Of a stretch of 13,416 bases of DNA, positions 1 to 6,001 are shown in pieces. The stretch is from positions 1-13,416 of the forward strand of contig JBEKVE010000086.1 in NCBI GenBank assembly GCA_049514335.1. Direction: 5' to 3'. Under the pieces are notes generated by a model. It saw nothing but the letters and a program-made list of their open reading frames with translations, was not told the DNA's origin and searched no databases. Both the position numbers and the translations under genes were made by a program. How positions within the stretch are numbered: position 1 is the first letter of the stretch; the number at the start of each line of letters is the position of its first letter. This DNA is from JBEKVE01 sp049514335. Its GTDB lineage: Bacteria > Actinomycetota > Acidimicrobiia > Acidimicrobiales > UBA8190.

Positions 1-588
1 ATGAGCGGAGACCTTGCCGATCTCGTCACTCCAGTCGTAGTCGCGGCGTTGCAGTTGCCCCATCTTGTCCATGAGAGCCGGGAAGGCGTCGGGGTCGGGA
101 GCGACCTTGGCATAGGCCTCGTACATGGGCGAGTGCTTGAGGTACTCGAATCCGGCGCTGCCCATCTGGTCGAATGCGGCACGGACCTCGGGGAACCAGC
201 CGTCCCGTCTGCACGGGACGGACACCACGGCGAGCTTGCGCACGAGCTCTGGATGCTGGATTGCAGCCCGCAGGCAGGAGCAGGCGCCGAGGGAGTATCC
301 GAATAGGTCGACCTGCCCAAGATCGAGATGTTCGATGAGCGCGGCGATGTCGTCCCCAAAGGCCTCGTAGGTGAACGGTCGGTCGATGTCTCCGGTGTGC
401 CCGTGCCCCTGGACCTCGATGCCGACCACCCGATGATCCTCTGCGAGGACGTCGATGAGCGGTGCCATCGTGGATATCAGTCCGTAGCCCCCGTGGACGA
501 CGACGAGTGGCGGACCTTCGGCCCCGAAGCTCTCCCAGTACATCTCCAGGCCGTTCACCGGCGCATATCCGCTGGTCGGCTCGCCCAT
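1..588 (-). CDS. alpha/beta hydrolase, C-terminus cut by window edge
   Basis: This reads as a cytoplasmic alpha/beta-hydrolase-fold enzyme; the substrate cannot be told from sequence. The first 196 residues are present and the frame is open to base 1, so the catalytic His and probably the acid lie outside. After a short N-terminal strand come VVVHGGYG (about residues 29-36), the HG oxyanion-hole motif, and EVQGHGHTG (about 58-66), a variant of the usual DxRGHGxS turn. The nucleophile elbow is GYSLGA, with Ser99 as nucleophile. The region after the elbow (FPEVRAAFDQMG and onward) looks like the start of a lid domain. There is no signal peptide. The ATG at 588 is supported by a strong GGAGG ribosome site about ten bases upstream. 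No co-transcribed gene is visible. Confidence in the fold is high and in any specific activity low. Confidence 0.88.
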   Translation of the reverse strand, partial: MGEPTSGYAPVNGLEMYWESFGAEGPPLVVVHGGYGLISTMAPLIDVLAEDHRVVGIEVQGHGHTGDIDRPFTYEAFGDDIAALIEHLDLGQVDLFGYSLGACSCLRAAIQHPELVRKLAVVSVPCRRDGWFPEVRAAFDQMGSAGFEYLKHSPMYEAYAKVAPDPDAFPALMDKMGQLQRRDYDWSDEIGKVSAH

Positions 589-765
589 CTCGTGCTCCCT
601 CCTCGATGCGTTGTCCGTATGACGACTCGCCAGGCGGGTAGTCATCGGTCTGCTGGAGTCACCGTCCCTCTGGGCAGTTGCTTGCTTACAGCTAACCGCC
701 CAGGAATGCGGGTTCTGTGCGCCCTGAGGGGCCAACCTAAACACTCTTCTGGCCCGATCGAAATC

Positions 766-779
766 ACCCGGTACCGGGT
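766..779. promoter_or_regulatory. perfect 14-bp palindrome, possible operator
   Basis: The bases acccggtaccgggt are identical to their own reverse complement. The site lies 178 bases upstream of the hydrolase start. A perfect even-length palindrome of this size suits a dimeric repressor such as a TetR-family protein, but no regulator gene is in the window and GC-rich DNA makes such palindromes by chance more often. The function is an inference. Confidence 0.3.
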
Positions 780-1070
780 ACTTCGGTGACAACATCGCAC
801 CAGGCGAGGCCGCCCGATCCTGCGTCCCGGGCAGCTGAAAACTCACCAGCCCCGTCCGCCCGGTATTTCAAGGTTGAGAACGGACATCCGATGGACACCC
901 CCCGGGCGCTGTCCAGACCAGGGCGACGTCCTCGGGGCGTCTCGCTCTCAACGGCTCGGTGGCTCAGGTTGCTGGTCACCGGACCGGGATGACCCCAAGC
1001 CAGGACCGTCCGGTCCAGCCAACGGCACCGAGCCGCCTCCGTGCGCCAGGCAGCTTCCTTGGAACCGTCC

Positions 1071-1098
1071 TTGGTGCCCGGGTGGTGCCGAGTATTCT
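1071..1098 (+). promoter_or_regulatory. candidate promoter of the tRNA-Lys gene
   Basis: TTGGTG (1071-1076) and TATTCT (1093-1098) are separated by 16 bases and resemble -35 and -10 elements. Transcription would begin near 1105, leaving a leader of about 29 bases before the mature tRNA 5' end at 1134. The match to the -35 consensus is only partial. Confidence 0.35.
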
Positions 1099-1133
1099 CT
1101 GGCGCGTTCTCTCGAACGCTGTCTTGCAGTCCC

Positions 1134-1209
1134 GGGCCGCTAGCTCATCGGGTAGAGCAGGGGACTTTTAATCCCAAGGTGCCGGGTTCGAGCCCCGGGC
1201 GGCCCACCA
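1134..1209 (+). tRNA. tRNA-Lys (anticodon UUU)
   Basis: The 76-base sequence folds into a full cloverleaf. The acceptor stem GGGCCGC/GCGGCCC is perfectly paired (1134-1140 with 1199-1205), with discriminator A1206 and an encoded CCA at 1207-1209. The D stem is GCTC/GAGC. The anticodon loop CTTTTAA places TTT at 1167-1169, which reads lysine AAA/AAG codons. The T arm is CCGGG-TTCGAGC-CCCGG. The anticodon stem has four good pairs, and the outermost pair (positions 27-43) is a G/A mismatch. By my numbering the Levitt positions 15 and 48 are T and G instead of the usual purine-pyrimidine pair. The gene stands alone, with no neighbouring tRNA. Confidence 0.96.
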
Positions 1210-1231
1210 CACACGCTCATGACGGTTCACG

Positions 1232-1260
1232 GGCCGCGGCGCAGCGCCACTGCTGCGGCC
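1232..1260 (+). terminator. weak candidate terminator hairpin after the tRNA
   Basis: GGCCGC (1232-1237) and GCGGCC (1255-1260) are inverted copies about 25 bases downstream of the tRNA. The sequence between them has its own short inverted repeat, GGCGC-A-GCGCC. No T-run follows, so termination here is only a possibility. Confidence 0.25.
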
Positions 1261-1329
1261 ACACGCAACAACGACGAACGCTACGGGGACGTCGCTCGAG
1301 GCTGCCGGGATCCTCCTAGAGTCCAAAAC

Positions 1330-2550
1330 ATGACGCCCGCCGATACCCCCATCCTCACTGTCTACGGAGCCCCGTGGTGCCCCCACTGCAAGCGGGTGAA
1401 GCGGTTCTTCGCCGCCCACCGGGTCCCCTATACCCAGGTCGACATCGACGAGCACCCCGACGCCATCGAACGCCTGAAGGAGCGCCAGAACGGGGGGCAG
1501 ATCATCCCCATGGTCGAATTCGGGGACGGGACGTTCGAGGTGAACCCGAGCGATGAAGCCCTCGCCGACCGCATCGGCCTCGTCGTCGAAGCCGAACGCT
1601 GCGCCTACGACCTCGTCATCGTGGGGGGAGGCCCCGCCGGACTGGCGGCGGCCATCTACGCCGCTCGAGAAGGCATCGACGCCATCGTCGTCGATGCCAG
1701 CGCACTCGGCGGTCAGGCGGGGATCAGCGACCGGATCGACAACTACCCGGGGTTTCCCGACGGGATATCGGGTGCCGAGCTCACCGACCGGTTCGTGGCC
1801 CAGGCCCGTCGATACGGCGTGGAGCTCCTGTCGGCCGTGTCGGTCACCGCCGTGGAGCACGACCGTGAAGACCTGGTGACGAGACTGTCATCGGGGCAGC
1901 AACTCACGTCCCACGCCGTGATCGTCTCCACTGGTTCGACCTACCGGCGCCTCGACGTCCCCGGCGAGGACGATCTCCTCGGCGCCGGCGTCCACTTCTG
2001 CGCCACCTGCGACGGACCCTTCTACAAGGGGGCCGACGAGGTCGTCGTCATCGGGGGCGGCAATTCCGCTCTGGAGGAGGGCCTGCACCTCTCCGAGTTC
2101 GCCCACCGGGTGCGGATACTCGCACGCTCGGAGCTGTCGGCGTCACCGGTCCTCCAGGAGCGGGTCCGGTCCGACCCCCAGTTCGCCATCCATTCGGGGG
2201 TGGACATCGTCAGCCTGGAGGGCGAGCGGAACCGGTTCGCCGCCGTGGTGGTGCGCGACAGCGACGGCGCGACACACCGGTTCCCGGCCGCAGCCGCGTT
2301 CGTGTTCATCGGCCTCCAGCCCAACAACGCCTTCCTCGACGACACCGTGGAACGCGATGCGGGGGGATTCCTCATCACCAGTGCCACCATGGAGACATCG
2401 GTGCCAGGGGTGTTCGCGGCCGGCGACGTGCGGTCGGGGTCGACCAAGCAGCTCGGATCGGCGGTGGGCGACGGCATCGCCGCGCTCCTCATGACGCGCC
2501 GGTATCTCGAGACCAAGAACCACAAGGCCGTGGCGCTGGTCGACGGCTGA
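1330..2550 (+). CDS. glutaredoxin-thioredoxin reductase fusion flavoprotein
   Basis: This 406-residue protein joins a thiol-disulfide module to a low-molecular-weight thioredoxin-reductase-type FAD/pyridine-nucleotide oxidoreductase. Residues 8-85 form a glutaredoxin/NrdH-like domain with the redox motif WCPHC (Cys17, Cys20) and the expected cis-Pro in QIIPMV (Pro60). Residues 93-395 form the reductase: GGGPAG (99-104) for FAD, the redox disulfide CATC (224-227), GGGNSALEE (242-250) for the second dinucleotide, and GDVR (365-368) for FAD. The likely role is reduction of its own Grx domain or other partners in the cytoplasm. The position after the second GxGxxA strand, where typical TrxR has HRRxxxR to bind the NADPH phosphate, reads ARSELSAS, so NADPH preference is doubtful. 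The frame stays open upstream to 1219, but the conserved domain begins just after the ATG at 1330. No clear ribosome site precedes it, so the mRNA may be leaderless. Confidence 0.93.
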   Translation: MTPADTPILTVYGAPWCPHCKRVKRFFAAHRVPYTQVDIDEHPDAIERLKERQNGGQIIPMVEFGDGTFEVNPSDEALADRIGLVVEAERCAYDLVIVGGGPAGLAAAIYAAREGIDAIVVDASALGGQAGISDRIDNYPGFPDGISGAELTDRFVAQARRYGVELLSAVSVTAVEHDREDLVTRLSSGQQLTSHAVIVSTGSTYRRLDVPGEDDLLGAGVHFCATCDGPFYKGADEVVVIGGGNSALEEGLHLSEFAHRVRILARSELSASPVLQERVRSDPQFAIHSGVDIVSLEGERNRFAAVVVRDSDGATHRFPAAAAFVFIGLQPNNAFLDDTVERDAGGFLITSATMETSVPGVFAAGDVRSGSTKQLGSAVGDGIAALLMTRRYLETKNHKAVALVDG

Positions 2551-2571
2551 CCCGGCACCCGTCGCCGACGA

Positions 2572-2585
2572 TAGGGTGGACCCTA
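2572..2585 (+). promoter_or_regulatory. inverted repeat with TAGGGT, possible -10 or operator
   Basis: TAGGGT and ACCCTA are inverted copies around a two-base centre. TAGGGT also fits the actinobacterial -10 pattern TAnnnT and would start transcription about 35 bases before the GTG of the next gene. Both readings are possible, since an operator can overlap a -10. There is no convincing -35 element. Confidence 0.3.
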
Positions 2586-2618
2586 CGCCCGAGGTGGGTG
2601 CGCAACAGGAGGTGCACG

Positions 2619-2966
2619 GTGGCCGATCTCATCGTCGAGGGGGACGAGCTCGTCGTGCGACTGCGCCCGGTGGAGAAGGTCGAGGCCGTCCACGGCGAGG
2701 TCAGAGTGCCGCTCAGCACCGTCAGCACGGTCGAGGTCCTCGACGACGCCATGACGGCGATCCACGGCATCCGGGTGGGGACGGGGATCCCCGGGGCCGT
2801 GGCCGTCGGCACCTTCACCTCGCGCACCGCCAAGATCTTCGCCGTGATCCACCACGACACGCACCGCGGTGTCCGGGTCCATCTGGAGGGCGCGCAATTC
2901 GACGAGCTCGTCGTCGGTTGCGACGATCCTGAGGCGGTCGCCGCCGCCGTGAACCAGGCCCGCTGA
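2619..2966 (+). CDS. small cytoplasmic protein, possibly PH-like fold
   Basis: I recognise no named family with certainty. The 115-residue protein has no signal peptide or membrane segment. Its alternating hydrophobic pattern (LIVEGDELVVRL, EVRVPLSTVSTVEVL, FAVIHH, GVRVHLEG, ELVVG) suggests a small beta barrel closed by a C-terminal helix (DPEAVAAAVNQAR). That is the layout of bacterial PH-like domains, but the assignment is an inference. The GTG start at 2619 is chosen because AGGAGG at 2607-2612 sits six bases before it; an upstream ATG at 2598 in the same frame has no ribosome site. The gene follows the Grx-TrxR fusion by 68 bases on the same strand and may share its transcript or use its own promoter. 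It converges on the esterase gene with only 26 bases between stop codons. Confidence 0.8.
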   Translation: MADLIVEGDELVVRLRPVEKVEAVHGEVRVPLSTVSTVEVLDDAMTAIHGIRVGTGIPGAVAVGTFTSRTAKIFAVIHHDTHRGVRVHLEGAQFDELVVGCDDPEAVAAAVNQAR

Positions 2967-2975
2967 CGCCGGGCC
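2957..2975. terminator. candidate hairpin between convergent genes
   Basis: GGCCCG (2957-2962) and CGGGCC (2970-2975) can pair around a seven-base loop that contains the TGA of the plus-strand gene. It lies next to the convergent gap with the esterase gene, so it could act in both directions. It lacks a T-run. Confidence 0.35.
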
Positions 2976-2992
2976 CGCAGCGATGCGTGCAG

Positions 2993-4117
2993 TCAGGCGT
3001 GTTGGCGGTAGGTGACGGCGAGCCCGGGGAACAGTCCCCGGGGCGGAAGCCCGATGGTGGCGGCCGGGCCCATGTGGAAGCCGCTTCGCAATTGGGCCAC
3101 CGTGTAGTACTGCACCACCGGCCAGAACCGCTGCGGGGGGAGGTTCTTGGTCGTGCACCCGTTCACCGCCAGCTTGGCCAGCTCCTGGCTGACCAGGTGG
3201 AGGGAGATGGCGAAGCCCACCAGGCCACCGTTGCCCTGGCGGATCGAGGTGCAGATGTCGGTGTAGGTGTTGTGCCCCTCCCCCGAGATCTCGACGAACT
3301 TCGTGGGGCCGGGGAACTTGTGGAACTCGCCGGTGAGCGTGGCCGGCGTGAGGGCGACGTCCTGCTGCTCGCCGATGATCATGACGGGCTTGTGCGACGG
3401 GGCGCCGGCGGGTCCGACCGGCGCCCACCCCACGGCGAAGGCCACCCGGGGATCGTCGAGCGCGTCGAAGGCCGTCTGACCCCCGGCGGAATGGCCGATT
3501 GCGGCCACCTTGTGCGCATCGGCCACGCGGTACAGAGGCGACGACGGTTGCGACGAGGCCTTCTCGGTGGCGGACAGTGAGGAGAACATCGTCCGCAGGT
3601 CCTGGGCGGGCGTGTCCGCCGTGACCGGGTGGGTCACCTGGGCCAAGAGCCCCCGTTCGAGGTAGTCGGCCGACACGACGACGAACCCCCACGAGGCGAT
3701 GCCCGTCAGCAGGTGGGAGTAGTACAGGCGCGAGGCGCCGAATCCGTGGCTGAAGAGGACGATGGGAAACGGCCCGCTGCGGGCTCCGGGTGCGTCGACG
3801 TGGGCGTCGACGGTGATGGTGGGGTTGTAGCGGGCGGGGACGATGGCCACGAGCGCCTGCGGCAGCGGCGCGGCCAGCTTGTAGCTGAACAGGGCGTGCC
3901 CGGTCAGCGTGGACGCGCCTGCCGGATAGAAGACGGTGGCCAGGCGCTCCCCGTACTGTCCCGCCGACCCCAGATCGAGCGTGGTCACGCCCACCGGGTA
4001 CGGGCCGGGCCGCGACAAGGCGGAGGGCTCCGTCGGGCTCGAGGATGAAGAGCACGCCGCCAGCAACGAGGTCAGCGCGGCGGTGAGCACCAAGACCGAA
4101 AGCCGTCGTCGTCTCAT
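2993..4117 (-). CDS. secreted lipoprotein alpha/beta hydrolase (esterase-like)
   Basis: The 374-residue product is probably an esterase or lipase acting outside the membrane. Residues 1-22 are a lipoprotein signal: MRRRRLS, a hydrophobic core and the lipobox LLAAC with Cys22, followed by a Ser-rich linker. The hydrolase domain shows PIVLFSHGFGASR (118-130) as the oxyanion-hole region, IGHSAGG (207-213) with Ser210 as nucleophile, a likely acid at Asp253 (GEQQDV), and GEGHNTY (279-285) with His281 as general base. The layout resembles the dienelactone hydrolase / PAF-acetylhydrolase / chlorophyllase-like families, but the natural substrate is unknown. The frame is open upstream to 4474, but the ATG at 4117 is preceded by GGGGGAG and opens directly into the signal peptide. 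The gene is divergent from the lipoprotein gene at 4309. Confidence 0.9.
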   Translation of the reverse strand: MRRRRLSVLVLTAALTSLLAACSSSSSPTEPSALSRPGPYPVGVTTLDLGSAGQYGERLATVFYPAGASTLTGHALFSYKLAAPLPQALVAIVPARYNPTITVDAHVDAPGARSGPFPIVLFSHGFGASRLYYSHLLTGIASWGFVVVSADYLERGLLAQVTHPVTADTPAQDLRTMFSSLSATEKASSQPSSPLYRVADAHKVAAIGHSAGGQTAFDALDDPRVAFAVGWAPVGPAGAPSHKPVMIIGEQQDVALTPATLTGEFHKFPGPTKFVEISGEGHNTYTDICTSIRQGNGGLVGFAISLHLVSQELAKLAVNGCTTKNLPPQRFWPVVQYYTVAQLRSGFHMGPAATIGLPPRGLFPGLAVTYRQHA

Positions 4118-4308
4118 CGCTCCCCCTCTGGCCGACCGTGCCGACACCCGCCCGGTCCCGGCACCACGACCGCGGCGCACACTATCCCGTGCCGCGCCGT
4201 GGCGACCGCGCCGGCGCAGGAGATGCACGACCCGGGCGATGGTGGCGGCCGAAGAAGCGCCCGGGGCTACGGTGGAAGCGGCCCGCCTCGGGCCGTGGAG
4301 GTGGCGCC

Positions 4309-4908
4309 ATGGGTGGGCTTCCTGCGAGGAACGAAGGCCAGGGCCGGCGCGTCGTGGTGGTCCTGTCCGCTCTGGCGTGCACCGTCGTGACGGCTGCGTG
4401 CGGCGGTGGGTCGTCGAGCCCGCCGTGGGCGAAGGCACTCGGATCGGGCGTGAGCGTCGTCGCTCCCGAGTCACAATCTCCGGGGCACGGCTCTCCCGGG
4501 AGCGTGGTGCAGTCCTATATCGACGCCCTCAACGGCGGGAACCTGCGGAGCCTGTGCCCGCTCATCGAGCCCGCCGGTCAGGCGACGTGCCGGCAGGCCC
4601 TCAGTGGCGCGGCGTCGGGCAACGGCACCTCGTTCTCCCACTTCGCGCTCGGCTACGTCGTCATCGACGGGGACAGGGCGCTCGTCGGGCTCACCGGCAC
4701 CTACTGCAATCCGGGGGAGAAGCCTCGCTGCACGACGAACAGCGACCCCGCCGCGCTCTTCTCGGCTCCCGGCTCCACCTTCGACACGCTGTACACGACC
4801 GCAGTGGCGGCGCAGAGCCCGAGCACCACGAACAACAGCTACTCGCTCGCTCCGTGCACCATGGTCGGCGGCCGCTGGTACCTCGACATTCCGAACAACG
4901 ACCTCTGA
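4309..4908 (+). CDS. small lipoprotein, possible NTF2-like domain
   Basis: I do not recognise a named family. The 199-residue protein begins with a lipoprotein signal (GRRVVVVLSALACTVVTAAC, acylated at Cys31), so it should sit on the outer face of the membrane. The mature part has a Gly/Ser-rich linker, then GSPGSVVQSYIDALNGGN (about 61-78). That segment resembles the first helix of NTF2/SnoaL-type domains, and GGRWYLDI near the C-terminus is also typical of that fold. Five further cysteines (83, 94, 133, 141, 183) may form disulfides. The ATG at 4309 is preceded by GGAGG about seven bases upstream. It is divergent from the lipoprotein esterase (191 bases between starts), so the two may share a control region. 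The domain call is an inference. Confidence 0.82.
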   Translation: MGGLPARNEGQGRRVVVVLSALACTVVTAACGGGSSSPPWAKALGSGVSVVAPESQSPGHGSPGSVVQSYIDALNGGNLRSLCPLIEPAGQATCRQALSGAASGNGTSFSHFALGYVVIDGDRALVGLTGTYCNPGEKPRCTTNSDPAALFSAPGSTFDTLYTTAVAAQSPSTTNNSYSLAPCTMVGGRWYLDIPNNDL

Positions 4909-4909
4909 G

Positions 4910-4961
4910 CCCGCCGGCGCACCGTGGCCTGATCGCGGCGGGGGCGCCTGCTCGTGGCGCC
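4910..4961. terminator. paired hairpins in convergent gap, likely bidirectional terminator
   Basis: Two GC-rich inverted repeats fill the 60 bases between the stop of the lipoprotein gene (plus) and the stop of the SRPBCC gene (minus). The first pairs CCCGCCG (4910-4916) with CGGCGGG (4936-4942). The second pairs GGCGCC (4943-4948) with GGCGCC (4956-4961) across a seven-base loop. No T-run is present, as often in high-GC actinobacteria. Confidence 0.45.
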
Positions 4962-4968
4962 AGGCCCG

Positions 4969-5442
4969 TCAACCGGGAGCGGACGCGCCTTCCGCCGCCG
5001 CCTTCAGGTTGTCGAGCGTCCGCTCCATCGTCATGCGGTTGTGCGCAGCACGGTCGGCGACGCCGCTGACCGGCTTGCCGAGTGCCTTGGCCAGCCTCCC
5101 GCGTCGGTCGATCCACGTCTCGGTGACCCGGCAGCCCTCCTGGGTCGTCTCGAACGCATAGCGCCACTCCGCCACCTGGAACCCCTTCACGTTGATGCGG
5201 AAGGTGAACAGGCGCCCCGGCTCGACGTCGACGATGGTGCCGTTGGTCGCCCACCGCTTCTTTCCGTTGTGGTTCTTGCCCTCGAACGTGGCACCGGGTG
5301 TGGGACCGGTCGCACCCTTGAGCCACGTGGCACCGTCGTTCTCCGGTGACCACTCACCCATCCGGGGAAGGTCCGAGACCATTCCCCACACCTGCTGCGC
5401 CGGTGCTGCGATGTCTCGTGTGACGCTCAACGTGTCGGCCAT
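4969..5442 (-). CDS. SRPBCC / polyketide-cyclase-like protein
   Basis: The 157-residue protein matches the START/SRPBCC fold (Polyketide_cyc2 type), a hydrophobic-pocket domain that binds or modifies small lipophilic molecules. It opens with SVTRDIAAPAQQVWGMVSDL (6-25), the family's first strand plus helix. EWSPENDGATWL and GATFEGKNHNGKKRW follow, then the central strands (GTIVDVEPGRLFTFRIN, EWRYAFET, CRVTETWIDRRG). It ends with the long helix NRMTMERTLDNLKAAAEG that closes the pocket. The length is normal for the family. There is no signal peptide, so it is cytoplasmic. It starts 27 bases after the SnoaL-like gene and may be the last gene of a leftward operon. The ATG at 5442 has no clear ribosome site, which fits translation coupled to the upstream gene. 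The ligand is unknown. Confidence 0.9.
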   Translation of the reverse strand: MADTLSVTRDIAAPAQQVWGMVSDLPRMGEWSPENDGATWLKGATGPTPGATFEGKNHNGKKRWATNGTIVDVEPGRLFTFRINVKGFQVAEWRYAFETTQEGCRVTETWIDRRGRLAKALGKPVSGVADRAAHNRMTMERTLDNLKAAAEGASAPG

Positions 5443-5469
5443 GGCCGGCAGGGTAGCCCAGCACGTCGC

Positions 5470-5931
5470 TCAGGATCGCCGCCGGCCGGGGGTGGAGGGA
5501 GGCTCACCGGCGAAGGCCACGGCTTCGTCCCGGTCGTCGAAGCCCACGATGTCCACGATGTGGGCTCCCTCCACGGTGAGCACCTGCCACCGCGGAACCG
5601 CTGGGCCGCTCTGCTCGGCACCGGCCGCGCCCCTGACCATCAGCGAGACGAGCAGACGGTCCCCGAGCACGACCACGTCGGAGACGTCGGCCCGCACGCC
5701 CGCCTCCTTACCCTTGCCGTACCAGGCCAGCACGTCGCCGCGGTTGCGGCACGTCGCCCGACGCGCCCCGGGCGGTCCCCAGTGCACATCGGGATGGAGC
5801 AACTCGGCGTAGGCGGACAGGTCGGCCTCTCCCAGGGCGACCCGGACCTGCGCGGCGAGCGCCTCCATGGTCGTCACCGAGGCGTCGTCACCTACCGGAC
5901 CAGCGTCACCCATCCGCCCGTCTTCACCCAT
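5470..5931 (-). CDS. SnoaL/NTF2-like protein with short Gly-X-Y leader
   Basis: From about residue 22 (MEALAAQVRVALGEADLSAY) to the end the protein has the SnoaL/NTF2-like pattern: an N-terminal helix, LLHPDVHWGPPG, a helix ending WYGKGK, then the curved-sheet strands VSDVVVLGDRLLVSLMV, RWQVLTVEGAHIVDIVGF and DRDEAVAF. The family includes ligand-binding proteins and isomerases/cyclases; the activity here is unknown. The start is uncertain. ATGs lie at 5931, 5913 and 5868, and the frame is open upstream past 5949. The first two ATGs belong to an 18-base repeat that encodes Gly at every third residue. I give 5931; 5868 would leave just the domain (132 residues). It lies between the GH92 gene (70 bases upstream) and the SRPBCC gene on the same strand. 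Confidence 0.83.
   Translation of the reverse strand: MGEDGRMGDAGPVGDDASVTTMEALAAQVRVALGEADLSAYAELLHPDVHWGPPGARRATCRNRGDVLAWYGKGKEAGVRADVSDVVVLGDRLLVSLMVRGAAGAEQSGPAVPRWQVLTVEGAHIVDIVGFDDRDEAVAFAGEPPSTPGRRRS
5878..5931 (-). repeat. three imperfect 18-bp tandem units coding Gly-X-Y
   Basis: Read on the minus strand from 5931, three consecutive 18-base units begin atgggtgaagac, atgggtgacgct and gtaggtgacgac. They encode MGEDGR, MGDAGP and VGDDAS. With the upstream GPM triplet, glycine recurs every third residue six times, as in collagen-like sequence. The repeats also duplicate the candidate start codon. Confidence 0.55.
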
Positions 5932-6001
5932 GGGCCCATCTTCGCTCAACAGTGCCTCCGGTGCGAGGGGTCGGCGGCCCGTCTCTCGTGGTGGCGTGGC
6001 C

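Larger units (their letters stand above)
589..1133. other. intergenic stretch without a convincing gene
   Basis: These 545 bases separate the leftward hydrolase from the tRNA-Lys gene. The short open frames on both strands give low-complexity, Arg/Pro-rich translations without a ribosome site or recognisable motif, so I call no gene. The stretch holds a perfect 14-base palindrome near 766-779 and a possible tRNA promoter near 1071-1098. It should also contain the hydrolase promoter, which I could not assign. Confidence 0.6.

Noticed and set aside
874..1171. Possible small protein genes between the hydrolase and the tRNA
   Set aside because: The frames have no good ribosome site, low-complexity translations, and two of them read into or through the tRNA gene.
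1134..1330. tRNA 3' end as an integration site for a mobile element
   Set aside because: No second copy of the tRNA 3' sequence, integrase or phage gene is visible in the window.
2583..4055. A 490-codon minus-strand frame through the esterase and PH-like genes
   Set aside because: It overlaps both genes, and the protein-like signal (lipobox, GHSAGG, catalytic His) is in the other minus-strand frame.
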